Counted from the stretch's first letter, positions 25,950-35,022 are shown. The stretch is 64,000 bases of DNA from Maridesulfovibrio sp. (GCF_963677005.1 NZ_OY781616.1:1433501-1497500), one strand, 5' to 3'. Made by a program: numbers and translations. Notes: generated from the sequence alone by a model not told the origin.

Positions 25950-26549
25950 ATGCCTTTCTCTACCCAACCGCTGGACATGCAGATTTTCATCCTTGCCAAT
26001 CAGGTTTTCCGCAAACACTGGATGGATATCGTCATGCCTCTGCTTTCTTCCGCTGCTCTGCTCTGGGTGCTGATATCGATTGCTGCCGCTGCGGGGTTCT
26101 ACAGGAAAGGAGCAAAATTCATTGTCATCATACTGCTGGCAATCGCCGCAATGGGACTGTCTGATTTTTCCACCAATCTAATAAAAAAAAGCATCGGCAG
26201 GGTCAGACCGCTTAACTCCGTGGCATTGACCTACCTTAAGGAAGACGGCAGATGGCAGCGCCGCCCGCTCGATTTCAAACAGACCAAAGAACGCGGCAAC
26301 TCATACCCATCCGCCCATGCCGCAAACACCATGGCACTTGCCGTGATGCTCATGCTGTTCTTCAAGACACTCAGGCCGTGGATGCTTTTCCTTCCACTTG
26401 CCGTGGGGTATTCACGCCTTTATCTGGGCAAGCACTTCCCCACCGATGTTATGGCCGGATGGGCAATGGGATTCTGCATGGCTGTTTCTGTCTGGTTAAT
26501 CTGGAAATATCTGCTCAGCGAAAAGGTTTCGGAACGATTCCGCCCGTGA
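25950..26549 (+). CDS. PAP2-family membrane phosphatase
   Basis: About 199 residues with five or six hydrophobic helices. The three PAP2 motifs are present: KKSIGRVRP, SYPSAHAAN (SGH replaced by SAH, a known variant) and SRLYLGKHFPTDV. Likely a lipid phosphatase such as undecaprenyl-pyrophosphatase or a lipid A/phosphatidate phosphatase; its divergence from an LPS-type glycosyltransferase fits an envelope role. AAGGAG precedes ATG. Confidence 0.9.
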   Translation: MPFSTQPLDMQIFILANQVFRKHWMDIVMPLLSSAALLWVLISIAAAAGFYRKGAKFIVIILLAIAAMGLSDFSTNLIKKSIGRVRPLNSVALTYLKEDGRWQRRPLDFKQTKERGNSYPSAHAANTMALAVMLMLFFKTLRPWMLFLPLAVGYSRLYLGKHFPTDVMAGWAMGFCMAVSVWLIWKYLLSEKVSERFRP

Positions 26550-26796
26550 CGGTAAGCAGATCTGCAACAATTCCTCAGGATGCAGCTTAATGGACTCTGC
26601 TGATTAAACATAAATTGATCGTGACGGCATCGGGTCATTGATCATAAATCAGACGAAGATGATATAAGTCGGAGCGGTTTTAATCGGCTCCGTGAGCCAG
26701 TTTAAACTTGCCTGTTTCCACAAGCGGTTTTATAAATCCTTTTTTTCAATTTCAGCTACCAACTTTCAAAACCGAACGTCCTGTTCCGGATCAATC

Positions 26797-28068
26797 ATGT
26801 TTACCGTCTTACAAAGATACACCGGCTGGCTGATTCTGGCCACCCTGCTGCTTTTTATCTGCAGCAAACTCGTCCCCTCTCTCTTTATCGCAGTCGCCGT
26901 AATCGCATGGCTGGTAGTCATTGTGGAATGGACCAGACTTTCCGCAGGTGCACGCAGGCAGGCGTATTTCCTTCTGGGAATCGGAGTTGTCGCACTGCTG
27001 TTCTCGGCTCAGCAGGGTGTTTTTCTGGGCTGGCAGAAAATCATGACCCAGAACCTGCAATTGCTGCCGATGTTCATAGCCGTATCCTTTCTGGCACTGA
27101 CCAACCCGGCTGCGCAGGATGACAACCTGCCGCGCGGAAAACGGGCAGTTGTAACAACTGCTGTCGGCACGAATCTGCTCGGCGCGGTAATCAATCTTTC
27201 CATTCTGTTCGTTTTCGGGGATCGTCTGGAGCGCAATAATACGCTTACGAGGCCACAGGCTATTCTTCTGGGCCGTACATTCTGCGCGGCAGCATGGTGG
27301 TCTCCGTTCTTCATCTCTGCCGGTGTTGCGCTGACCTATGCACCGGGAATGCAGTACAACCGGACAATAGTACCCGGCCTTATACTCTGCGCGGTTGCAA
27401 TCTGCTACTCTATTATAGAGGTCGGTTTCATTCGCAGGATGGAATTCACAGGCTACCCTGTACGCATGGAAAGCCTGACCGTGCCATTCCTGCTGGCTGT
27501 GGCAGTAATAACCGGCCATCATTTTTTCCCGGAAATGGGCATGATCCTGTTGATCTGCCTCGTGGCTCCTCCGGCTGCAATACTGCTGATGCGCAGCAGA
27601 CCCAGACTTCCGCAACTGCAGGATTTTATCAGCCACCGGATCGTTTCAACCGTTAACCAATTCGTACTGTTCCTCACTGCCGGAATTTTCTCTATCGGGA
27701 TTACTTCGGTTATTCAGGTCTACCCGGAGATATTCAACTTTGCCGGCAAAACATTCACTCCCGGCCTGTTTGCAACCATCTCTGCTCTGCTGATTGTTCT
27801 GGGACTTATCGGTGTACATCCGCTGGTAGGAATTTCCATAGTCAGCCCCATGCTTTTGCCCCTGCACCCGGACAGCTCCCGGCTGGCCTTCCTGTTCCTG
27901 ACCAGTTGGGCCATCTCAACAGGCAGCAGCCCGTTATCCGGAGTGGGCCTTGTACTCACAAGCCGCTACAATGTGTCGTCACGGTCAATACTGGCGAGCA
28001 ATATTCACTACGTAGCAGCCATGTGGCTTATGGCTAATCTGGTCAATGTTCTCTATTTTGGAAGTTAG
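26797..28068 (+). CDS. Multi-pass permease-like membrane protein of unknown function
   Basis: About 423 residues with about ten to twelve hydrophobic segments. The C-terminal half includes GLIGVHPLVGISIVSPMLLP and TSWAISTGSSPLSGVGLVLT, which resemble the re-entrant loops of anion transporters (ion-transporter superfamily), but I cannot assign a family. ATG at 26797 begins with MFTVLQRYTGW, directly before the first helix; the upstream in-frame ATG at 26692 adds a non-hydrophobic tail. Single gene with its own terminator. Confidence 0.75.
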   Translation: MFTVLQRYTGWLILATLLLFICSKLVPSLFIAVAVIAWLVVIVEWTRLSAGARRQAYFLLGIGVVALLFSAQQGVFLGWQKIMTQNLQLLPMFIAVSFLALTNPAAQDDNLPRGKRAVVTTAVGTNLLGAVINLSILFVFGDRLERNNTLTRPQAILLGRTFCAAAWWSPFFISAGVALTYAPGMQYNRTIVPGLILCAVAICYSIIEVGFIRRMEFTGYPVRMESLTVPFLLAVAVITGHHFFPEMGMILLICLVAPPAAILLMRSRPRLPQLQDFISHRIVSTVNQFVLFLTAGIFSIGITSVIQVYPEIFNFAGKTFTPGLFATISALLIVLGLIGVHPLVGISIVSPMLLPLHPDSSRLAFLFLTSWAISTGSSPLSGVGLVLTSRYNVSSRSILASNIHYVAAMWLMANLVNVLYFGS

Positions 28069-28104
28069 GCAGGCTTGTGCTGGAAAACTAACCCATCAAA
28101 TTTT

Positions 28105-28140
28105 AAGGCATATCGAATCGGCTCGGTATGCCTTTCTTTT
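28105..28140 (+). terminator. Terminator of permease-like gene
   Basis: Stem AAGGCATA-T-CGA with TCG-G-TATGCCTT, then CTTTT. It lies 37 bases past the stop codon. Confidence 0.85.
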
Positions 28141-28192
28141 TATCTTACTATCAGTGACCCTTTTAGACTTGATTTACATTTAAGACACACAA

Positions 28193-28214
28193 AAAACGGT
28201 TTGCGATCTTAGAT
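28193..28214. repeat. Left copy of 22-bp direct repeat (putative att site)
   Basis: These 22 bases (core CGGTTTGCGATCTTAGAT) are identical to 33926-33947, which forms one arm of the initiator tRNA terminator. Here the other arm is missing, so this copy has no terminator function and looks like the duplicated target of an insertion. The stop codon of the receiver gene begins at its last base. Confidence 0.75.
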
Positions 28215-28849
28215 TATAGTGGAAGCAAGCCCAAAAGAGTTGTTCCAGATGAAGTAATATCCGTTACACCACTTTGTCTCGCCTCATCTTTTAAATTTTT
28301 AGCAGCCCAGCTGCTACAAAATATAAAAAATGGGACGTGTTCATTCACTTTTCTTATTTGCTTGGCAAGATAAATTCCTGCCTTTTTGCCCTCTGGCCGA
28401 GCCATGTCTGATATTACAATATCGAACTGTCGTGAATTAAATTTGTTTAACCCATCTTCAGTATCAAGTGAAACGACAACGGTATGGCCTCTTTCCTGTA
28501 ATGATGCCATCAAAAAACTATTATTTTTAGGACTATCGTCAACCCAAAGAATAGATTTACTAATGTTTTTGCCTGAATCATTGTTAGTGCTATTTTCAAA
28601 GGTCTTGGAGCGAATATTCTTCTCTATTTCAGCTAGCCTTGACTGAACATCATTTACTATTTTGCGTTGTTGCTCAGAAGCTTCTTCCATAGTCAATTCA
28701 TTTCCTGCAACCTTAATGGTAAACTTTCTCCCCTGAGCAGATTTAATTAAGTTCACAATAGGCTCATGGAATTTGTATAGCATAAGCCCAAATATAACAG
28801 GCCATGCTAGAGAAGATAGTGCAGAAAGTAATTTGGCAAGTGAGTCCAT
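28214..28849 (-). CDS. Membrane-tethered receiver-domain protein
   Basis: About 211 residues. One membrane helix is at about 8-25 (LSALSSLAWPVIFGLMLY), then a coiled-coil-like charged region (about 45-85), then a receiver fold from about 95. Receiver features: acidic pair in ILWVDDSP, phospho-acceptor Asp in DIVISDMARPEG, and Ser in FFIFCSS. The usual conserved Lys after the fifth strand is replaced (GVTDITSSGTTLL). This pattern, with ISDM and no Lys, recalls a group of stand-alone receivers fused to membrane or effector modules in stress or defence settings. There is no kinase beside it. AT-rich, minus strand, left end of the repeat-bounded segment. Confidence 0.7.
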   Translation of the reverse strand: MDSLAKLLSALSSLAWPVIFGLMLYKFHEPIVNLIKSAQGRKFTIKVAGNELTMEEASEQQRKIVNDVQSRLAEIEKNIRSKTFENSTNNDSGKNISKSILWVDDSPKNNSFLMASLQERGHTVVVSLDTEDGLNKFNSRQFDIVISDMARPEGKKAGIYLAKQIRKVNEHVPFFIFCSSWAAKNLKDEARQSGVTDITSSGTTLLGLLPL

Positions 28850-29038
28850 GTTTTTCCTTTAAAAACGACCTTAAATTAACAGGAGTAAACTGTTTAGCGT
28901 CATGCGGAGTGTTGTATTTTAGCAGCAGTATTATTATAATTCTGACACCTTAATAACAGTTTATTTACCATGGTGCAACAGTCATATGCCTTATTATGAT
29001 CCTGCCTTACAAGTTAGCTCATACACGCTCTTAAGCAT

Positions 29039-29833
29039 CTACATTTTCCCAATTCCGGTACCGTGATCTACCAACAAACCGCATGTCTGTTGTATTTCCG
29101 TGGTTGATTCCAATTCTATGGTCCACCAATCGCACGGAGTTTGAACAAGCGCATCAACTATCGGACCGAGCAAGACCATGTCTTCCGGTGGGTAATGACG
29201 ATCTGTTTCCCGTTCATAAAAATGTACTTCAGCGAGTCGAGATTCGAACAATCTTATCACTTCATAAATGTCTGGTCCTCCATTCATGCTGAACTCTGAA
29301 CAGAGGGCATGTCCCAAATCAAGCGTAATGGAAGTTCCTGCCTGGGTTGCCCAGTCCAATACGATATGCGGGTCCGATGTCAGTCCTCTTCTGAGGTTTT
29401 CAAGGCTAAGTGTTATTCCCAGCTTCCGAGCCCGCTCTGCAAGGCTGCTCAGATTGTCCACAGCTTTCGCAGGATTAAGTTTTACTGTTGTGTCAACTCC
29501 GATATGAACAGTAATGATCTGTTCTCCATATCCTGCTATCAAATCGAGCATCTGGTTGTGTAAGGCAACTGATTGCGTAGATTTCTCATCATCTTCATCA
29601 GCCAATTCAAGTCCGGGAAAAAAAGCATGATGCCGAATAGCGACCCCTCTTTCGAGGTATGGTCGCAAAGAAGACTGCAGCCCATGCAATTCATGCATGC
29701 TTGGAGTGTACTCGATGCTCAGACCGTTATCGGCCAAGAAATCAGGCTTGGATATCTCTTCATAATATTTTGCAGAACCGGCAATTCGAATTGGACGATC
29801 ATGGCAATTAAAAAAGACAGGAGATAACGACAT
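29039..29833 (-). CDS. Sugar-phosphate isomerase/epimerase-like TIM-barrel protein
   Basis: About 264 residues of the AP-endonuclease-2 / xylose-isomerase-like fold. Metal-ligand segments are seen: ITVHIG, LSLENLRRG (Glu), ITLDLGHALC (Asp, His), EVHFYER and WTIELES (Glu). The substrate is unknown. It lies 80 bases after the ATPase gene of an ABC importer on the same strand, so it probably works on the imported compound. ATG at 29831-29833 follows AAGG; an upstream TTG at 29861-29863 is the alternative. Confidence 0.8.
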   Translation of the reverse strand: MSLSPVFFNCHDRPIRIAGSAKYYEEISKPDFLADNGLSIEYTPSMHELHGLQSSLRPYLERGVAIRHHAFFPGLELADEDDEKSTQSVALHNQMLDLIAGYGEQIITVHIGVDTTVKLNPAKAVDNLSSLAERARKLGITLSLENLRRGLTSDPHIVLDWATQAGTSITLDLGHALCSEFSMNGGPDIYEVIRLFESRLAEVHFYERETDRHYPPEDMVLLGPIVDALVQTPCDWWTIELESTTEIQQTCGLLVDHGTGIGKM

Positions 29834-29913
29834 AGTTATTTTACCTTGTTTATTATTAACCAACTATTTTGCATAAGAATATCGACTAACCATCGAACAA
29901 TCGTATCTTTATG

Positions 29914-30876
29914 TCACTTCTTGCAAGACAACACTGAGCGAAATGACAAGTGGACCTTTTCTCCGACCTGAAAGACTTGCGTCTGGTCGCTTATAACATC
30001 AGCAACTATCCGATTTCCCGAGCATTCAACATAATAACGCGTAATTAACCCGAGATAGGAAACGGAAATAATTGTTCCACTAAGACCTTCGGCGGATTCT
30101 CTCAAAATAACATCTTCAGGACGGACAAAAAGCAAATCATCTCCGAGACGTATTTTATTCAATTGCCCGGTAGCTTCCGCAACGTGGAGGTTTACAGGTG
30201 AAGAATAAATTTTTCGTGGAGAGTCAATCTGGGCAATCCTGCCGTCCTGCATTACAGCAATGCGGTTTGACAGTGCCATCGCCTCTTCCCGGTCATGTGT
30301 GACGAAAATGGTGGTCAGTTCAAACTGCTCCTGCAAACTGCGAACTTCTTCCCGCAGCATGATTTTCAACCCGGCATCAAGATTTGAAAAGGGCTCATCA
30401 AGGAGAAGAACTTTGGGATTCAGCACTAGCGCTCTAGCCAGGGCAACCCTCTGCTGCTGGCCTCCGCTTAAGCTTCTGATCCCCATGTCGGCCTGTTTGC
30501 CAAGACCGACCGTTTTCAGCATATTAAGCGCCTTATCTTTTGCCGAGGTATGGACGACCCCATGACAGCGAAGGCCATACATAACATTTTCTAAAACGGT
30601 CATATGCGGGAAAAGGGCATAGCTTTGAAAGACCGTACAGACAGGACGCTTTTCCGGTGGCAAATTCTGTATCGGAGTACCATCCAAAAGAATGGAACCG
30701 GCATCCGGAGAAAGAAATCCGCCAATCAGGCGGAGGGTTGTTGTCTTGCCGCAGCCGCTCGGTCCAAGAAGTGAAATCAGCTCTCCCTTTTGAATATCAA
30801 GACTAAGGTCAGCAACTACGGCTTTTGAAGCAAAAGATTTACACAATCCGTCTACACGGAGAAAAACAGGATTCAT
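29914..30876 (-). CDS. ABC transporter ATPase, Fe3+/phosphonate/polyamine type
   Basis: About 320 residues. Walker A GPSGCGKTTTLRLIGG, Q-loop FQSYALFPH, signature RSLSGGQQQRVALARAL, Walker B VLLLDEPFSNLD, H-loop FVTHDREEA. A TOBE-like C-terminal domain follows from about 235 (IRLGDDLLFVRPEDVIL). It powers the fused permease. Start ATG at 30874-30876 overlaps the permease stop (ATGA), a classic coupling. Confidence 0.92.
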   Translation of the reverse strand: MNPVFLRVDGLCKSFASKAVVADLSLDIQKGELISLLGPSGCGKTTTLRLIGGFLSPDAGSILLDGTPIQNLPPEKRPVCTVFQSYALFPHMTVLENVMYGLRCHGVVHTSAKDKALNMLKTVGLGKQADMGIRSLSGGQQQRVALARALVLNPKVLLLDEPFSNLDAGLKIMLREEVRSLQEQFELTTIFVTHDREEAMALSNRIAVMQDGRIAQIDSPRKIYSSPVNLHVAEATGQLNKIRLGDDLLFVRPEDVILRESAEGLSGTIISVSYLGLITRYYVECSGNRIVADVISDQTQVFQVGEKVHLSFRSVLSCKK

Positions 30877-32498
30877 GCGCGTTGCCCCCGACTCATTGCC
30901 CAACCGGCAAAGGATAAATTTACCACTAGCGTGACAATTATGATCATTGACGCCAAAACAGACGCCAGTCCGTAATCTCCATCTCTTAAAACATTGAACA
31001 ATTCTACTGTCGCCACTTTGGACACCGGAGATACAATAAAAATGATAGCCCCCACAGTTGTCATCGTGGCAGTGAAGGTATTGATGAAGCTGACCACCAT
31101 TGCCGGTTTAAGAAGCGGGATAATAACCTGAAAAATAAGACGAAATCTACCAGAGCCAAGATCAGCGGCCGCATCTTCTGTTTCATGACTGATTCTGCTT
31201 AAACCGGCACTCACAGCTTTGGTGCTGACCGGTAATTGTCTAAACATGCAGTTAAGAACTACAATGATGCCGGTTCCGGTCAGGACGAGAGGTCCGTCAT
31301 TAAAAGCAAGGATGTAACCAATTCCAAAAAACGGCCCGGGCATGATATAGGGCAGTGTGGCGAGAAAATCGATAACTCTTGAATAAAAACCTTTATGCCG
31401 CTCCAGATAATATGTGAGGACCGCACCGAAAAGACTTACCCCCACAGCGGCAATGAACGCATATTTACAACTCCGAAGAAAGCTAGCCATTTTCCCGAAT
31501 CGGACAGCCTGGATATGTTCCATTGTGAAAACAAAATCACCATGGCGATAATCAAATATGGTTCCCAGAAAAATCACTGCATACTGCAACAGCATAATCA
31601 GCAGAAAAGCCCATGTCACAAAAGCCAGCAATCGAGTTATTAACGGTCCCATGGTGAAACCAGATAAGCCGTTTTTGCCAATACGCTGAAATGCTACAGA
31701 ATCACCGTGTTGCTGATTGACAAAATGCCGATAGAAAAAAAAAGCCAGCAGAGATGGAATAAAGATAAGAGCACTCATTCCTGCGGCTATGTCCAAATTT
31801 CCCCTACCGATGACCTCTAGATAAGCCTCTGTAGCCAGCAAGGTGAACCTGCCGCCAATGATAATCGGGGTGCCGAAGTCAGAAAGGCATTTTATGAAAA
31901 CAATAAATCCGGCAACAACTATACCCGGCACACTAAGCGGCAGGATGATGCGCCGGAAAGTACGCCAAGGCTTCCCACCTAGATCACGTGAGGCATCAAG
32001 CAATCGTGAATCAATGACTGAAAACATTCCCAGAATAAGCAAAGTAGCCAATGAAATGTTTCCCAGCACCTCCATCAGCACAACACCATGCATCCCGTAA
32101 GGGTTCCAGGATATTCTCAGTAAGTGGTATGTTATCAACCCTCGTTTGCCAAAAAGAATAATATAGGCAAGCGATGAAATAAAAGGAGGGGAAATCATGG
32201 TCAGCATAAGCGCACCCAAAATGAAACGCTTGAACCAGGCTGAACAGAACGCTATGTATACAGCTATATTTACAGCAAAAACAACAGTGAGAGTTGTGGA
32301 CAAAGATGCACACACAACACTATCGCAAAGCAGGCCTGTTTTTTCCGCAAAAAGCTTTTGGTAGACGGTAAAAGAAAAAGTACCATCGGGAAAAAAGCTT
32401 TTAACAAGTACTTCAAAAACAGGCCATGCTATAAATATAACGACTGGCAAAGCAAGAAGAAGCCCTCTTACTTTTTCACGTCTACTCTCTGTGCCCAT
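30873..32498 (-). CDS. ABC transporter permease, fused two-module type (FbpB-like)
   Basis: About 541 residues with about twelve hydrophobic helices in two halves, each carrying a coupling EAA-like loop (DASRDLGGKPWRTFRRIILP in the first; EDAAADLGSGRFRLIFQVII in the second). Such tandem permeases belong to ferric-iron, thiosulfate and 2-aminoethylphosphonate importers. Its start overlaps the binding-protein gene end by 31 bases, and it overlaps the ATPase gene by 4. Confidence 0.92.
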   Translation of the reverse strand: MGTESRREKVRGLLLALPVVIFIAWPVFEVLVKSFFPDGTFSFTVYQKLFAEKTGLLCDSVVCASLSTTLTVVFAVNIAVYIAFCSAWFKRFILGALMLTMISPPFISSLAYIILFGKRGLITYHLLRISWNPYGMHGVVLMEVLGNISLATLLILGMFSVIDSRLLDASRDLGGKPWRTFRRIILPLSVPGIVVAGFIVFIKCLSDFGTPIIIGGRFTLLATEAYLEVIGRGNLDIAAGMSALIFIPSLLAFFFYRHFVNQQHGDSVAFQRIGKNGLSGFTMGPLITRLLAFVTWAFLLIMLLQYAVIFLGTIFDYRHGDFVFTMEHIQAVRFGKMASFLRSCKYAFIAAVGVSLFGAVLTYYLERHKGFYSRVIDFLATLPYIMPGPFFGIGYILAFNDGPLVLTGTGIIVVLNCMFRQLPVSTKAVSAGLSRISHETEDAAADLGSGRFRLIFQVIIPLLKPAMVVSFINTFTATMTTVGAIIFIVSPVSKVATVELFNVLRDGDYGLASVLASMIIIVTLVVNLSFAGWAMSRGQRA

Positions 32499-33484
32499 GT
32501 ATCAAGAATCTGTTTTCGATTCGCGCAAATTGCAAATATGTTCACCGGAATAAGATCAGACGGCACAAAGCCAGCCATTTCTTTGGGAGGATCAATTTCA
32601 GGTCGAACCATGATGCGAGGATCTCTTTTCTGGATAAATTTTTGTCCTTCCAAAGAAAGAGCCCAATCTACAAAAGCTTTTGCCGCTTCCAGATTTTTTG
32701 CATTTTTAAAAATTGCCATTCCAGCAGGAAGCCATGGAATTCCATCCTTAGGGAATATAGTCTCTACCGGAAACTTTGCTTTCATATTGATGAATTCTCC
32801 GGAAAGCGGGGCAACACCTACCGCCATTTCACCGATGGCAACTTTTTTCGGAGGTTCACCACCACGTTTTGCAAAAAAAGGCACGTTCTTGGCGACATTC
32901 TCAAAATAGGTCCAGCCTTTCACTTCCCCCATTTGCTCAAGAAGACACGCGACAACAGCATAGGTCGTTCCGGATATTGCAGGATTAGCGATAAGGACTT
33001 CATCTTTATATTCCGGTTTGGCGAGGTCAGCCCATTTCTCTGGTTTTGCAATATTTTTCTCTGCAAGAACTTCAGTGTTTACAAGAAATCCTGCCATAAC
33101 CAAAGAGATTCCCGTCCAATACCCTTTAGGGTCTCTGTATTGCAGAGGAATAGTCGCAGCCTCAGGGGATACATAAGAATATAGAAGTCCTTTGTCGGCG
33201 GCAGCAATAAAACTGTCTGCCCCGCCACCAAACCAAAGATCAGCCATAGGTCTCCCGCCTTCTGCCTCGCTCCTGGCAAGGACTTCCCCTGACGACATGT
33301 CTACAAACTGAACTTCTATACCTGTTTTTTTAGTAAATTCTGCAAAGATAGCCTCTTTGTCACCATACGCGGCCACTACTGACAATGTCTGAGCGGCAGA
33401 GTAAGCAGAAGAACTTGTTCCCAGTAACGCCAAAATTATGGCGATACACCCCATGACCTTATTGTATCGAAATAAGATACTCAT
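32468..33484 (-). CDS. ABC transporter substrate-binding protein, Fe3+/phosphonate type
   Basis: About 338 residues with a signal peptide (VMGCIAIILALLGTSSSAYS, cleavage near residue 30). The mature part is a periplasmic class-2 binding fold like FbpA/AfuA or PhnS: LSVVAAYGDKEAIFAEFTKK, DLWFGGGADSF, PWLPAGMAIFKNAKN. No conserved iron-ligand tyrosine pair is obvious to me, so the substrate may be a sulfonate, phosphonate or other anion instead of ferric iron. GAGAG lies before the ATG. First gene of the importer operon. Confidence 0.9.
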   Translation of the reverse strand: MSILFRYNKVMGCIAIILALLGTSSSAYSAAQTLSVVAAYGDKEAIFAEFTKKTGIEVQFVDMSSGEVLARSEAEGGRPMADLWFGGGADSFIAAADKGLLYSYVSPEAATIPLQYRDPKGYWTGISLVMAGFLVNTEVLAEKNIAKPEKWADLAKPEYKDEVLIANPAISGTTYAVVACLLEQMGEVKGWTYFENVAKNVPFFAKRGGEPPKKVAIGEMAVGVAPLSGEFINMKAKFPVETIFPKDGIPWLPAGMAIFKNAKNLEAAKAFVDWALSLEGQKFIQKRDPRIMVRPEIDPPKEMAGFVPSDLIPVNIFAICANRKQILDTWAQRVDVKK

Positions 33485-33592
33485 CGTTGCACTCTCTTTT
33501 GCCTGTTAAAACGATAAATGTAATTTTTCTGGATCATGCTCAATCTTCCCTAGTGACCATGTGTCATGATTTTTTGATAATCAGAAAACCTA

Positions 33593-33617
33593 GGGGCATG
33601 ATTGGATTCGACAGATA
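33593..33617 (+). other. tmRNA-like 5' end fragment
   Basis: GGGGCATGATTGGATTCGAC resembles the conserved start of tmRNA (GGGGC-TGATT..GGATTCGAC). No tag reading frame, 3' half or CCA-ending acceptor is found nearby. It may be a leftover of a partial ssrA copy brought by an element, or chance. Confidence 0.3.
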
Positions 33618-33925
33618 TCGGAACTAGGATCTGAAGAATCAGAGCACAACCAATAAAAAAAACCGATAGATACGATCGGGAATATTTATCCAGCAAATAG
33701 AAATAAGTCAACAAACCGTATCACCAAAATTTTAAAGAAAAGATAGGCCATCTTCCCAGCAAGCTTAAAAAATTTTAATTTGGTCACGGATATTGGGATC
33801 AAATAAGTCAGGATCAATTGTGAGGACTCAACACTAGAGATGATGATAAGTCTGCTGTAATTATGATCGGTTATTTAACCGTTTTTTACGTGATTTAATA
33901 GTTTGGCGCACAATACGTACAAAAG

Positions 33926-33958
33926 AAAACGGTTTGCGATCTTAGATCACAAACCGTT
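33926..33958 (-). terminator. Terminator of initiator tRNA; right copy of 22-bp direct repeat
   Basis: Arms AACGGTTTG-C-GATC and GATC-A-CAAACCGTT around a TTA loop; on the minus strand TTTT follows. Positions 33926-33947 are identical to 28193-28214. Confidence 0.85.
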
Positions 33959-33968
33959 TGTATTTACT

Positions 33969-34045
<77 letters not shown>

Positions 34046-34059
34046 TCAATGTGAAAAGA

Positions 34060-34088
34060 CTTCTACATGCTAGCCCTGCCTCTGTCAA
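34060..34088 (-). promoter_or_regulatory. Promoter of initiator tRNA copy 1
   Basis: TTGACA and, 17 bases on, TAGAAG (or TGTAGA after 15), 15 bases before the tRNA. The same arrangement lies upstream of copy 2. Confidence 0.65.
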
Positions 34089-34116
34089 CAGCAATACGAC
34101 ATTCTTTTAACTTATT

Positions 34117-35022
34117 TTAAATATTATTATTTTTACTGCTGCTTTCTTTGCTGAAATAGCCGACAAGCGCATTGCGCAGATCGTTCAGCAAACGAGTTTC
34201 CACGTTCCAGGAATGCCAATACAGGCTTACCGGTACCCGTCCCTGCGGAATGACTTCTATAAGGGTTCCGGCCGCTAGCTCCTCTGCCACCTGGAATTCA
34301 GGGGCCATTCCGTATGCCAGCCCCCTGCGCAGTACGTCCACAAACGCTTCCGACGAAGGAACGAAGCAAACAGGATAGACAAGCTTCTCGCCGGGAAACA
34401 GTTTTTCGAACATCCGGCCCTGAGTCTCGTCCTTGCGGTTGAACAAAGCCGTAGGAGCCCTGCATACTGTTTCGGATGTAAATCCGTCCCGGAACCATTG
34501 CTCGTAAAAATCTGCCGTGCTCAGGCAGAGGTAATCGAATGTTGCCAGATATTCGCTGCGGCAGTTCTTTAAAGCTCCGGCTCCGGTACCTATGCAGCCT
34601 ACCACTTCACCGTTCTTGAGCATTTCATAAGTGCGGTTCTCATCGTCCACATAAATATCCGGAAGAATTTTATTTTCACGCAGGAATTCATCCATGGCGT
34701 CCAGAAACCATGTGGCCAGGGTATCGGCATTAACTCCCAGCGGCAGGGTTACGAACTCTCCTGCAGGTTTGAGACCGAGAGACTCCCCAAGCTCATGCTC
34801 CATCATCTGCAACTGCCGCAAATGCATGATTAGCTTCTGCCCGGCTTCAGTCGGCTCCGGGGGTACCGATCGCACCACAAGCACCTGTCCCAGCTGTTCC
34901 TCAAGATTTCGTATACGCTGGGAAACAGCGGATTGGGTGATGTGCAAACGTCTGGCCCCTTTATCGAAGCCGCCCTCCTCCACCACTGCCGCAAGGGCTT
35001 CAAGAAATCGTGTATCAAGCAT
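34117..35022 (-). CDS. argP: LysR-type regulator, ArgP/LysG family
   Basis: About 301 residues. N-terminal helix-turn-helix FDKGARRLHITQSAVSQRIR; C-terminal effector domain with LPLGVNADTLATWFLDAMDE, as in ArgP. It is divergent from the lysE/argO-type exporter gene 101 bases away, the classical layout in which ArgP senses arginine or lysine and switches on the exporter. Confidence 0.9.
   Translation of the reverse strand: MLDTRFLEALAAVVEEGGFDKGARRLHITQSAVSQRIRNLEEQLGQVLVVRSVPPEPTEAGQKLIMHLRQLQMMEHELGESLGLKPAGEFVTLPLGVNADTLATWFLDAMDEFLRENKILPDIYVDDENRTYEMLKNGEVVGCIGTGAGALKNCRSEYLATFDYLCLSTADFYEQWFRDGFTSETVCRAPTALFNRKDETQGRMFEKLFPGEKLVYPVCFVPSSEAFVDVLRRGLAYGMAPEFQVAEELAAGTLIEVIPQGRVPVSLYWHSWNVETRLLNDLRNALVGYFSKESSSKNNNI

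Larger units (their letters stand above)
33485..33968. other. Long intergenic region at the right end of the repeat-bounded segment
   Basis: No protein gene is seen. It contains the promoter of the importer operon, a short tmRNA-like 5' segment at 33593-33617, and the direct repeat/terminator at 33926-33958. The remainder is AT-rich and unassigned. Confidence 0.6.
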
